Origin: Tritrichomonas musculus
Lineage: Eukaryota; Parabasalia; Tritrichomonadida; Tritrichomonadidae
Length of the DNA: 64,000 nucleotides
NCBI GenBank assembly: GCA_039105265.1
Contig: JAPFFF010000052.1
Span: forward strand, 496,001 to 560,000
Direction of reading: 5' to 3'
The notes under the pieces were generated by a model. It was not told the DNA's origin, ran no database searches, and saw only the letters and a list, made by a program, of their open reading frames with translations. This document shows positions 46,216 to 57,100 of the stretch, one piece after another. The translations under genes were made by a program, and so were the position numbers. Numbering within the stretch: the first letter of the stretch is position 1; each line of letters starts with the position of its first letter.

Positions 46216-47021
46216 CGCCTCTTATTCGTCTCTATTCCATCTCCATTATCAAGCATGAATGCATAACTGAACATTGCTTGTGCGTCTCCATGATCAGCTG
46301 CGAGTTTGTAATAATATGCTGCTTCTTTTTTGTTGACTTCAATTCCATCGCCTTTGTCAAGCATGATCGCATAGTTGAACATCGCTCCTGAATTACCTAA
46401 GTCTGCTGAGAGTTTGTAATATTTCGCTGCTTCTTTCTTCTTTGTTTCAAATCCATCTCCTTTATCAAGAAGAAATACATAACTGAACATTGCTTGTGAA
46501 TTGCCTTGTTCTGCTGCTTGTTTGCAGTATCGTAATGCTTCTTGCTTGTTTATTTCAACTCCATCTCCTTTATCAAGAAGAAATGCATAACTGAACATTG
46601 CTTGTGAATTGCCCTCTTCCGCTGCTTGTTTGCAGTATCGTAATGCTTCTTGCTTGTTTATTTCAACTCCATCTCCTGTCGTAAGCATGAATGAATAATT
46701 CAACATCGATTCAACATTTCCCCGATCGGCTGCAAGTTTGTAATATTTGGCTGCTTCTCTGTTATTCTTTTCTATTCCATCTCCTTCCGAAAGCATAACC
46801 GCATAAATGTACATTGCTTGTTGATCTCCTTGATCTGCTGCAAGTTTGTAATAATTGGCAGCTTCTTTTTTATTTGCTTCTACTCCATCTCCTTCTGATA
46901 GCAATGACAGCATAATTGAACATTGCATCAGAATCACCTTGATCTGCTGCAAGTTTATAGTAATGAATTGCTTCAGGTTTGTTGATTTCAATTCCTGTTC
47001 CATTTGCAAGCATGAATGCAT
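46194..47021 (-). CDS. Sel1-repeat segment in a second frame (middle part of a split gene)
   Basis: About 235 of the 275 residues are Sel1 repeats, from SLLSEGDGVEANKKEAANYY to GDGIETNKR. The first 40 residues (MHSCLQMEQELKSTNLKQFI) are out-of-frame reading of the upstream repeat, so coding in this frame really begins near 46910. Relative to the upstream frame there is one extra base near 46905 (AT-T-GCTATC where relatives have ATGCTATC). At the downstream end, near 46215, a repeat is shortened out of frame. Both lesions suggest a recently broken gene. The units here match those around 61410-61790 in the far-right gene closely. Confidence 0.7.
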   Translation of the reverse strand: MHSCLQMEQELKSTNLKQFITINLQQIKVILMQCSIMLSLLSEGDGVEANKKEAANYYKLAADQGDQQAMYIYAVMLSEGDGIEKNNREAAKYYKLAADRGNVESMLNYSFMLTTGDGVEINKQEALRYCKQAAEEGNSQAMFSYAFLLDKGDGVEINKQEALRYCKQAAEQGNSQAMFSYVFLLDKGDGFETKKKEAAKYYKLSADLGNSGAMFNYAIMLDKGDGIEVNKKEAAYYYKLAADHGDAQAMFSYAFMLDNGDGIETNKRRCSIMPT

Positions 47022-50000
47022 AATTCACCATTGAATAAACATGACCTTGATCTGCTGCTTGTTTGTAATATTTAGATGCTAAATGCTTGTTTTCTTCAAT
47101 TCCATCCCCATTTGATAGCATTTCGGCATACTTGAACATTGATTCAACATGGCCTTGATCTGCAGCTTGCTTGAAGTAAAGAGATGCTTCTTTCTTGTTT
47201 ATTTCAATTCCATCTCCTTCTGAGAGCATTTTTGCATATTTGAACATTGATTCAACATGTCCTTGATCTACTGCAAGTTTATAATAATGTGCTTCTTCTT
47301 TCTTGATAATTTCAACTACTTCACCTTTTGATATCATCTCTGCATATTTGAATATTGCTTTAACACTCCCGTTATCTGCAGCAAGCTTATAGTATTTAGA
47401 CGCTTCTTCCTTGTTTTCATCAATTCCATCTCCTTCGTCAAGCATTTCTGCATATCTAATCATAGCTTCAATATTTCCTTGATCAGATAAAAGTCTGTAA
47501 TATCTGGCTGCTTCTCTCTTGTTCTCTTCAATGCCATCACCTATTGAAAGCATATTTGCATAATATAACATGGCTTTAGGTTCTCCTTGATCTGCTGCGA
47601 GCTTGTAATAATGTACTGCTTCTCTCTTGTTCTCTCCATTTTCATTATCTTGTAATAGAATCTCAGAATATCGGAGCATCGAATTTACATGCCCTTGATC
47701 TGCTGCTTGCTTGAAGTATTGAGATGCTTCTGCTTTATTCTCGTCTACTCCATCTCCTTTAAAGAGCATGTTACCATATTTGTACATAGAATTGAGATCG
47801 CCTTTATCTGCCGCAAGTTTGTAATAATGAGCTGTTTCTTTCTTGTCCAAAACTATTTCTTTTTTTGATATCATTTCGGCATATTTGAATATTGCTTTAT
47901 TATTCCCGTTATCTGCTGCAATCTTATAGTATTTATATGCTTCCTCCTTATTTTGATCTATTCTATCGCCATTGTCAAGTATCTTTGCATATTTGTACAT
48001 TGAAACAACATCTCCTTGATCTGCAGCAAGCTTATAATAATGTGCTGCCTCTTTCTTGTTCATCTCAATCCATTCTCCCTTGTCAACCATGAGTGCATAA
48101 TTGAACATCGCAGTAGGGACTCCTTGATCTGCTGCTAGCTTATAATAGTGAGCTGTTTCTTTCTTGTTCTCTTCAATACCATCACCTATTGAAAGCATAT
48201 TTGCATAATATAGCATAGCTTTGGGTTCTCCTTGATCAGCTGCAAGTTTATAATAATGTGCAGCTTCACTCTTGTTCTTTTCTATTCCTTCTCCTTCTGA
48301 TGCCATGATACCATAATTTAACATCGAATCAACATCTCCTTGATCAGCCGCAAGTTTGTAGTAGTGAGCTGCTTCTTTCTTGTTTACTTCAATATCTTCT
48401 CCTTTATCAACCATGAGAGCATAATTGTACATTGCATTAGTGACTCCTTGATCAGCTGCAAGCTTGTAATAGTGGGAAGCTTCTTTCTTGTTAATTTCAA
48501 TACCATCTCCAGAAAATAGCATGTTTGCATATTTGAACATCGATTCAACATGCCCTTGATCTGCTGAAAGTTTATAGTATCGAAATGCATCTTTCTTATT
48601 TGAATCTGCTACTTCACCTCTCATAATTTGTTCTGCATATTGAAACATTGATTCTGGATCGATTGTTTCTTTTGATTGTTTTCTTTTGATTTTTGGTTCT
48701 TCTTTATTATTTCTATTATTTTCCATTTCTTGATTCAGTTTTGGTTCTTCTAATTGTTTTTCTTTCATTCTTGTTTTTCCTTTATTATTTTTATTATCTT
48801 TATTTTCTTTGGTATCTTTATTATATTCTGTTCCTTGGCTATTCTTTGATGATATTTCCTTATATATGTTTGAATAGAACGCTTTATTTGTAGATTCTTC
48901 TTGGATTTCTGCCAAATATTCTGAAAGAAAAATATTAATGTCTTTTTCATATGTTGATATTTTTATTTCTTCTTTTTCACCATTTCCAATAATTTCTAGT
49001 TTGTGTGATTCAAGTTCTTCAATAATATCTGAAATTGTTGGTTGATTTTGATTATTTGTTTTGTTTATAGTCAAATGTTTTTGAAGAAATTCTTTAAAAA
49101 AGTCTTCTTTAATATTTGAAATGTTTGATAAAGATTCGTCTTCTTTATATATTTGTCCGGTCACAAGTTCATAAATCAATTCAAAATATGATCGTATTTC
49201 GTTTATTAGTTTGTCTTCGTTGATTTCTTCATTCAGTCGTTTGTTCTTATTAATAAATGAAATTAAAAGGCGTGGTCGAAAATATTCATCAATATAAATT
49301 TTGTTACTTGAAAGTTCTTCAATATATATATTGTGAACACTCAGAAATTCAATCGTTCTCAAAATTCCATACAAAATTTGATAAACAGTCGATCTTGAAA
49401 TTGTTTCTTTCTTGATTGTTATCATTTCTTTCAATGTAAAAAGAATGTTGTATTCATTGATGATCGTTGGATGTGGATGTTCTTCAAATGAAACAATTCG
49501 CATCATTCCTGGATGTCCGCTCATTCGTTTCATGATATTATAATTATAAATGAAATTAGTTCGTTCTTCTTTACTCTCAAAAAATGTTTCAATGACCGTT
49601 CGAATATATTTTTCATTCGTTTTCGGATTAACAATTAATGATATCGTTTTGAAATCTGTATATTCAATAGTATTAACTTCCTCAAATTCGCTGATGTTGA
49701 TCGTTGAATTGTCAATCGTCGTGATTTCATTCAATTTGATATTTTCATCATAAAATGTGTCAAAAAGATGTTTCACTTTAGAAGGAATGTTGATGCATGA
49801 AATCGATGTGTTCATGAACGATAAAGGTTCGATCGTTTCAAGTTCCGATTCTTTCGAAATTTCAACATGTTCAAGTTTCTTGCAATTGAAAAATGATCCT
49901 TCACAAACTTCGCGAACTTGACTTGGAATGAAGATGTTCTCAATAAAACTATCTGAAAATGCATAACGACCAATTCGTTTGATAAACGAAGGAATTATCA

Positions 50001-50481
50001 AACTTTTCAAATCTGGTCGAACAAAAATCAGATTGTCGTATTCTTCACTGTCTAAATTGTTTTTGCTTTTACTCTTGCTGACAATCATCTTGTTGTCAAT
50101 GTTCATCAATTGTTTGTTACTTGGCATAACCGTAATCAATTTTAATTTAGATGCTCCGCGACAAAATCCTTCTTCTAATTCTTGCACACTAGTTGGAATG
50201 AAAAGACTTTCAATACCTGAGAAAGTAAAAACATCTTTTTCGATTTTTTGAACTTTTGAATCAGCTGGGAATTTTAATGAATAAAGTGATTTTGTATTTC
50301 GGAATGCACCTTCTTTTATACTTATGACATTATATTCTTGATTATTGAAATTAATTAATTTTGGAATAAAAACATCACCACTGGCATTATCGTTATTAAT
50401 AACACTCGCTGTTTTATCTTCTTCATTGATACTAAAAACCAATTTATCATATTTAATTTTTTCTGAATGATTCTTTATCAT
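46870..50481 (-). CDS. BspA-LRR / pseudokinase / Sel1-repeat protein
   Basis: The product has 1203 residues. Residues ~1-245 are BspA-type LRR (GIESLFIPTSVQELEEGFCR; SLIIPSFIKRIGRYAFSDSF). Residues ~275-490 are a kinase fold lacking catalytic signatures: the beta3 lysine region reads KYIRTVIE, the HRD loop reads IYIEELSSNKIYID and the DFG site reads LLISFIN. A Lys/Glu/Asn-rich linker runs to ~610. About 16 Sel1 repeats of 36 residues fill the rest, until a frameshift near 46905 ends it in AIRRRWSRSK. No signal peptide or membrane segment is present, so LRR-type recognition would be intracellular. The most likely role is a scaffold linking a sensed partner to others; that is inference. It is one of three heads sharing over 90% by eye. 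Confidence 0.85.
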   Translation of the reverse strand: MIKNHSEKIKYDKLVFSINEEDKTASVINNDNASGDVFIPKLINFNNQEYNVISIKEGAFRNTKSLYSLKFPADSKVQKIEKDVFTFSGIESLFIPTSVQELEEGFCRGASKLKLITVMPSNKQLMNIDNKMIVSKSKSKNNLDSEEYDNLIFVRPDLKSLIIPSFIKRIGRYAFSDSFIENIFIPSQVREVCEGSFFNCKKLEHVEISKESELETIEPLSFMNTSISCINIPSKVKHLFDTFYDENIKLNEITTIDNSTINISEFEEVNTIEYTDFKTISLIVNPKTNEKYIRTVIETFFESKEERTNFIYNYNIMKRMSGHPGMMRIVSFEEHPHPTIINEYNILFTLKEMITIKKETISRSTVYQILYGILRTIEFLSVHNIYIEELSSNKIYIDEYFRPRLLISFINKNKRLNEEINEDKLINEIRSYFELIYELVTGQIYKEDESLSNISNIKEDFFKEFLQKHLTINKTNNQNQPTISDIIEELESHKLEIIGNGEKEEIKISTYEKDINIFLSEYLAEIQEESTNKAFYSNIYKEISSKNSQGTEYNKDTKENKDNKNNKGKTRMKEKQLEEPKLNQEMENNRNNKEEPKIKRKQSKETIDPESMFQYAEQIMRGEVADSNKKDAFRYYKLSADQGHVESMFKYANMLFSGDGIEINKKEASHYYKLAADQGVTNAMYNYALMVDKGEDIEVNKKEAAHYYKLAADQGDVDSMLNYGIMASEGEGIEKNKSEAAHYYKLAADQGEPKAMLYYANMLSIGDGIEENKKETAHYYKLAADQGVPTAMFNYALMVDKGEWIEMNKKEAAHYYKLAADQGDVVSMYKYAKILDNGDRIDQNKEEAYKYYKIAADNGNNKAIFKYAEMISKKEIVLDKKETAHYYKLAADKGDLNSMYKYGNMLFKGDGVDENKAEASQYFKQAADQGHVNSMLRYSEILLQDNENGENKREAVHYYKLAADQGEPKAMLYYANMLSIGDGIEENKREAARYYRLLSDQGNIEAMIRYAEMLDEGDGIDENKEEASKYYKLAADNGSVKAIFKYAEMISKGEVVEIIKKEEAHYYKLAVDQGHVESMFKYAKMLSEGDGIEINKKEASLYFKQAADQGHVESMFKYAEMLSNGDGIEENKHLASKYYKQAADQGHVYSMVNYAFMLANGTGIEINKPEAIHYYKLAADQGDSDAMFNYAVIAIRRRWSRSK

Positions 50482-51370
50482 TTTCTTTTTTCAATTTTTT
50501 GACTAAATCAAATAAAAAAATACCTAGACGGTTTATGGTCAAAAATTTAATGAAAACTATAGAATTTTTTTTCTAAAATATATAACTTTTTGAATAAAAT
50601 GTAAAAATAATTTTATTCATGTTTTGAAAATCATCATATTAAAGAATGGGACATCATTTTATATTTCCAGGTTCAATTCCATCGTATGAAATAGCATAAT
50701 AAAACTTTTTTTAAAAAAAGACAGAATAACAGGCCATATTTCGAAAATAAAAATATATTAAGGTTTCACAAAATATAATATTATTCTTCCTAACAAGAAT
50801 TTGATTTTATTTCACTATTTGCTCAAGTTTTAAAGCAAAATGAAACATGACAATTGTCAATTTATTTGGTTTTATTATTTTAGAATGATTATTAATTATA
50901 TAAATGTTTTAAATTTGTAAATATTCTTTGAAATTTTATAAGGGTATTACATATCACCTCGATACTAATTAGCCTTGATGTTAAAATTTGTAATCAATTT
51001 AGACCTTGCAACATATTTCAGAAATTAGACTTGTTAAAAGACCAGGACTCTTTGGATATTAGGTGATCAAACAGTTATTTTGCAATAAACATCACTTTTT
51101 CTGAAGAATTTTTTGAATGAAAATTAAAATTTTTCAAAAATATGGAAAAGCTATAAAATTCAATTGAAAAATCATCTATATAATTTATCAAAACAACAAA
51201 TTAACATAATAAAAATAAAATTTATATATCAAAAAAAACTTTTTCCTTGATATTTGCACCAACAGCTTTTCCTCAAGAATAATTTAAATTATATCTTCAA
51301 ATAAAGATGAATTATGATTACTTATCACACACTTTTAGACTTAGAATAATTAATTCGACTTTTTCGTCAA
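50482..51370. other. AT-rich spacer between Sel1 genes
   Basis: About 890 bp without a supported gene, tRNA or conspicuous repeat. It includes the promoter side of the gene starting at 50481; no TCA-Y-W element abuts that ATG. Confidence 0.55.
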
Positions 51371-53167
51371 TCAAATTCGAGGATACCTACGTCGAATTTC
51401 TTCTTTCTTGCCATATTCTGTTTTATCACCATCATTTATTATTTTTTCATATTCCTTCATTGAATAAACATCTCCTTTATCTGCTGCCATTTTATAATAT
51501 TGACTTGCTTTTTTAGGGTTTTGTGCAATTCCATCTCCGCATAAAAGCATTCCCGCATAATTATGCATAGCTTTTGTATTTCCTTCATCTATTGCAAGTT
51601 TATAATATCGAGCAGCTTCTTTTTTATTTTCTTTTATTCCTTCTCCATTCTCAAGCATGACAGCATAACTGAACATTGAATCAGCATGCCCTTTATCAGC
51701 AGCAAGTTTATAATACTGAGCTGCTTTTCTCCTGTTCTTTCTGATTCCTTTACCAGAATCAAGCATGATTGCACAATTATACATAGCATCTATATTTCCT
51801 TCATCTATTGCAAGCTCATAATAACGTACTGCTTCTTCTTTATCTGTTTCAATTCCATCACCATCTTCTAGCATAAGAGCATAATTGTACATTGAATCAA
51901 CGTCTCCTTGATCTGCAGCAAGTTTAAAATATCGAGCTGCTTCTTTCTTATTCATTTCTATTCCATCCCCATCATCTAGCATACATGCATAATTGTACAT
52001 CGAATCAATATTTTCTTTGTCTGCAGCAAGTTTATAATATCGAGCTGCTTCTTTCTTATTAGTTTCAATTCCATCTCCTTTGTCTAGCATATTTGCATAG
52101 CTAAACATTGAATCAACATATCCTTGATCTGCTCCAAGTTTATAATATTGAGATGCTTCTTTCTTGTTCTCTTCCATCCCCTTGGAAAAATCAAGCATAA
52201 TCACATAATAATACATTGCATCTGTATTTCCTCCATTTATTGCAAGTTTATAATACCGTGCTGCTTCTTCCTTATTTGTTTCAATTCCATCTCCTTTGGA
52301 AAGCATGATAGCGTAATTGTACATCGATTTAACATGCCATTTATCTGCTGCAAGTTTATAATATCGTGCTGATTCTCTCTCGTTCATTTCAATTCCATCT
52401 CCTTCTGAAAGCATGATAGCGTAATTGTACATAGCACTTGCATAACCATGTTCCGATGCAACTTTGTAGTATCGTGATGCTTCTTCTTTGTCAATTTCAA
52501 TACCATCTCCTTGATCAACCATCACCGCATAATTGAACATCGAAACAACGCCTCCACGATCTGCTGCTCGTTTGTAATATTCTGATGCTTCTCTTTTGTT
52601 TACTTCTATACCATCTCCTTTCGAAAGCATCATTGCATACTTAAACATCGCTTTAACATGTCCTTGATCTGCTGCGAGTTTGTAATAGTGAGCTTCTTCT
52701 CTCTTGTCTACATCTATTCCATCTCCTTTTGAAAGCATGATTGCATATTTAAACATTGATTCAACATCTCCATGATCTGCTCCCTGTTTATAATATTTGG
52801 ACAATTCTTCCTTGTTCATTTTTGATACATCACATTTCGAAAGATGTTTCTCACATTGAATTTTTGATTCAGATTCACTTGGCTCTTTTAATTGTTCTTC
52901 TTTAATTCTTATTCTTTCTTTATTATCTTTATTTTCTTTCATTTTATTATTCTTTGATGATATTCCTTTTAATATGTTCGAATGAAATGCGTTATCTGTA
53001 GATTCTTCTTGGATTTCTGTCAAATATTCTGAAAGAAAAATATTAATGTCTTTTTCATATGTTGATATTTTTATTTCTTCTTTTTCATCATTTCCAATAA
53101 TTTCTAGTTTGTGTGATTCAAGTTCTTCAATAATATCTGAAATTGTTGGTTGTTCCGTTTGGCTCAT
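51371..53167 (-). CDS. Truncated Sel1-repeat protein, chimeric 5' end
   Basis: The product has 598 residues from the ATG at 53167 (MSQTEQ); the frame also runs 2 codons further up to a TTG. The first 110 residues are the linker that normally follows the pseudokinase (PTISDIIEELESHKLEIIGN). The LRR and the pseudokinase are absent. About 13 Sel1 repeats follow, ending in KKEEIRRRYPRI. Bases 52260-53152 match 55850-56742 in the next gene with a single difference noticed, so this gene arose by recent duplication or conversion and gained a new start. TTCACAAG about 20 nt upstream could act as an initiator. It may encode a head-less scaffold, or it may not be expressed. Confidence 0.72.
   Translation of the reverse strand: MSQTEQPTISDIIEELESHKLEIIGNDEKEEIKISTYEKDINIFLSEYLTEIQEESTDNAFHSNILKGISSKNNKMKENKDNKERIRIKEEQLKEPSESESKIQCEKHLSKCDVSKMNKEELSKYYKQGADHGDVESMFKYAIMLSKGDGIDVDKREEAHYYKLAADQGHVKAMFKYAMMLSKGDGIEVNKREASEYYKRAADRGGVVSMFNYAVMVDQGDGIEIDKEEASRYYKVASEHGYASAMYNYAIMLSEGDGIEMNERESARYYKLAADKWHVKSMYNYAIMLSKGDGIETNKEEAARYYKLAINGGNTDAMYYYVIMLDFSKGMEENKKEASQYYKLGADQGYVDSMFSYANMLDKGDGIETNKKEAARYYKLAADKENIDSMYNYACMLDDGDGIEMNKKEAARYFKLAADQGDVDSMYNYALMLEDGDGIETDKEEAVRYYELAIDEGNIDAMYNCAIMLDSGKGIRKNRRKAAQYYKLAADKGHADSMFSYAVMLENGEGIKENKKEAARYYKLAIDEGNTKAMHNYAGMLLCGDGIAQNPKKASQYYKMAADKGDVYSMKEYEKIINDGDKTEYGKKEEIRRRYPRI
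52260..53152 (-). repeat. 0.89-kb segment duplicated at 55850-56742
   Basis: Constant offset of 3590 bp with no indels, and one base difference seen (GGCTC versus GGTTC, 52891/56481). Both boundaries are abrupt. Confidence 0.88.
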
Positions 53168-53380
53168 GGTCAAATTTTTTGCTTGTGAAGATAGCTCAAA
53201 AAAGTTTTCGTAGACAGGTTTTTTAAATGTATACCACTTTTTTAATTGACTTTATGTATATAAATATTCAAAATAGCATATTTATAATGAAAAAGGACAA
53301 TTATTTTTCAAAAGATAAAAAAGTGTTTATTAACATTTAAAATTGCAAACGAAAATAATTCATTGAACTAAACAAAATTA

Positions 53381-54014
53381 TATTATTATTACATATATAT
53401 TATTACATATATATTATTACATATATATTATATATATTATTACATATATATTATATATATTATTACATATATATTATATATATTATTACATATATATTAT
53501 ATATATTATTACATATATATTATATATATTATTACATATATATTATATATATTATTACATATATATTATATATATTATTACATATATATTATATATATTA
53601 TTACATATATATTATATATATTATTACATATATATTATATATATTATTACATATATATTATATATATTATTACATATATATTATATATATTATTACATAT
53701 ATATTATATATATTATTACATATATATTATATATATTATTACATATATATTATATATATTATTACATATATATTATATATATTATTACATATATATTATA
53801 TATATTATTACATATATATTATATATATTATTACATATATATTATATATATTATTACATATATATTATATATATTATTACATATATATTATATATATTAT
53901 TACATATATATTATATATATTATTACATATATATTATATATATTATTACATATATATTATATATATTATTACATATATATTATATATATTATTACATATA
54001 TATTATATATATAT
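53381..54014. repeat. Homogeneous 23-bp A/T minisatellite
   Basis: ACAT anchors recur at exact 23-bp steps from 53419 to 53994 (25 intervals, unit ACATATATATTATATATATT plus ATT). Two 14-bp steps (53391, 53405, 53419) sit on the left edge. Every copy inspected is identical. It lies between two Sel1 genes; the flanks 53174-53380 and 54015-54123 show no gene. Confidence 0.93.
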
Positions 54015-54123
54015 AAATTGATGCATTATTTTTATTAATATTAATTTCTTTACTAAAATAAATATTGAATTTTGCTTAATAATCCAATAAAACACTCTAT
54101 TTCACTTTAAGAAATACTTTTCT

Positions 54124-57100
54124 CTACTTAATTCGTTTTTTTAAAGATTCATAATTTGTTTTTGAAAGAGCATGTCCTTTATCTGCTGCGTTTTTATAAT
54201 ATTTTAATGCTTCTTTTTCGTCAATTTTAATTCCATCCCCTTTCTCTAACATGATACCATAGTTGAACATTGATTCAATATGTCCTTCATCTGCGGCCTG
54301 CTTATAATATTGTGCTAATATTTTCCTGTTCATTTCAATTACTTCGCCTTTTATAAGCATATTGGCATAACCATACTTTCCTCTGATATCTCCTTTATCT
54401 GCTGCGATTTTATAATATTTCGCTGCTTCACTCTTGTTTACTTCAATTCCATCTCCAGTTGCGAGCATGTTTGCATAATAGATTCTACCATTGTCATCTT
54501 CTTGATCTGCAGCAAGCTTAAAATATTTTGCAGCTTCAACCTTGTTTACTGCAATTCCATCGCCTTGATAATTCATTGATGCGTACTTAAGCATTGCATA
54601 TGATTTCCCATTGTCTGCTATAAACTTTAGGTATTGAGCTGCTTCTTTCTTGTTCATTTCAATTCCATCTCCAAGATAAAGCATGCTTGCATAATTGAGC
54701 ATTCCATTTAATTGATATTCGAAATACAGAGCTTCTGTATTATCTTCAGCTGCATGTTTAAAATATTTAGCTGCTTCACTCTTGTTTACTGCAATTCCAT
54801 CGCCTTGATAATTCATTGATGCATAACTCATCATCGAACGTGTATCTCCATTATCTGCTGCAATTTTATAATATTTAGCTGCTTCTTTCTTGTTCACTTC
54901 TATGCCTTCTCCATTATAATTCATTGTTGCATAACGGAATGTTGAGTATTTATATCCATTATCAATTGCAAGTTTATAGTATCTTGCTGCTTCTTTTAAA
55001 TCTTTTTTAATTCCATTGCCTTCATAAAGCATTGATGCATAATGACCCATCGAATCCTCATCTCCTTGATCTGCTGCAAGTTTATAATATCGAGCTGATT
55101 CTTTCTTGTCATATTTTGAATAATCACCAACTGAAAGCATCGATCCATATACCTTCTTCGATTCAACATGTCCTTTATCGGCCGCCATTTTATAATATTG
55201 ACCTGCTTTTATCCTGCTTTGTACAATTCCATCTCCATGTGAAAGCATTTCTGCATAATTGTACATTGCATCAATATTTCTTATATCTATTGCAAGTTTG
55301 TAATATCGAGCTGCCTCTTTCTTGTTTTCTTCAATTCCATCTCCATTATCAAGCATAACAGCATAATTATACATCGAATCAGCATCATCTTTATCTGCAG
55401 CTTGTTTATAATATCGAGCTGCTTCTTTCTTGTTCTCTTCAATTCCATCCCCATTCAAAAGCATCAATGCATAATTGAACATCGACTTGACATGTCCTTG
55501 AGTTGCACCATATTTGAAATATTGAAATGCTTCTTTCTTGTTTTGTTCAATACCATCTCCTCTATATTTCATTGATGCATACTTGAACATCGATTCAGAA
55601 TGTCCTTGATCTGCTGCAAGTTTGTAATAGTGAGCTGCTTCTATTTTATTTTCCTCTATTTGATTTCCTTCTGATAGCATCACTGCATATTTGAACTTAT
55701 CTTCAGCATCACCATGATCTGCAATAATTTTAAGTAATCGGGCTGCTTCTTTCTTGTTTACATCAAATCCTTCTCCATTCAAAAGTGCTTTTGAATATTT
55801 GAACGTTGCCTTTAAATATCCTTTATCAGATGCAAGTTTAAAATATCGTACTGCTTCTTCCTTATTTGTTTCAATTCCATCTCCTTTGGAAAGCATGATA
55901 GCGTAATTGTACATCGATTTAACATGCCATTTATCTGCTGCAAGTTTATAATATCGTGCTGATTCTCTCTCGTTCATTTCAATTCCATCTCCTTCTGAAA
56001 GCATGATAGCGTAATTGTACATAGCACTTGCATAACCATGTTCCGATGCAACTTTGTAGTATCGTGATGCTTCTTCTTTGTCAATTTCAATACCATCTCC
56101 TTGATCAACCATCACCGCATAATTGAACATCGAAACAACGCCTCCACGATCTGCTGCTCGTTTGTAATATTCTGATGCTTCTCTTTTGTTTACTTCTATA
56201 CCATCTCCTTTCGAAAGCATCATTGCATACTTAAACATCGCTTTAACATGTCCTTGATCTGCTGCGAGTTTGTAATAGTGAGCTTCTTCTCTCTTGTCTA
56301 CATCTATTCCATCTCCTTTTGAAAGCATGATTGCATATTTAAACATTGATTCAACATCTCCATGATCTGCTCCCTGTTTATAATATTTGGACAATTCTTC
56401 CTTGTTCATTTTTGATACATCACATTTCGAAAGATGTTTCTCACATTGAATTTTTGATTCAGATTCACTTGGTTCTTTTAATTGTTCTTCTTTAATTCTT
56501 ATTCTTTCTTTATTATCTTTATTTTCTTTCATTTTATTATTCTTTGATGATATTCCTTTTAATATGTTCGAATGAAATGCGTTATCTGTAGATTCTTCTT
56601 GGATTTCTGTCAAATATTCTGAAAGAAAAATATTAATGTCTTTTTCATATGTTGATATTTTTATTTCTTCTTTTTCATCATTTCCAATAATTTCTAGTTT
56701 GTGTGATTCAAGTTCTTCAATAATATCTGAAATTGTTGGTTGATTTTGATTATTTGTTTTGTTTATAGTCAAATGTTTTTGAAGAAATTCTTTGAAAAAG
56801 TCTTCTTTAATACTTGAAATGTTTGATAAAGATTCGTCTTCTTTATATGTTCGTCCGGTCACAAGTTCATAAATCAATTCAAAATATGATCGTATTTCGT
56901 TTATTAGTTTGTATTCGTTGATTTCTTCATTCAGTCGTTGGTTCTTATTAATAAATGAAATTAAAAGGCGTGGTCGAAAATATTCATCAATATAAATTTT
57001 GTCACTTGAAAGTTCTTCAATATATATATTGTGAACACTCAGAAATTCAATCGTTCTCAAAAGTCCATACAAAATTTGATAAACAGTCGATCTTGAAATT

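Noticed and set aside
53381-54014. Telomeric or centromeric repeat
   Set aside because: The unit is not telomere-like, the array is short and lies between two genes of one family.
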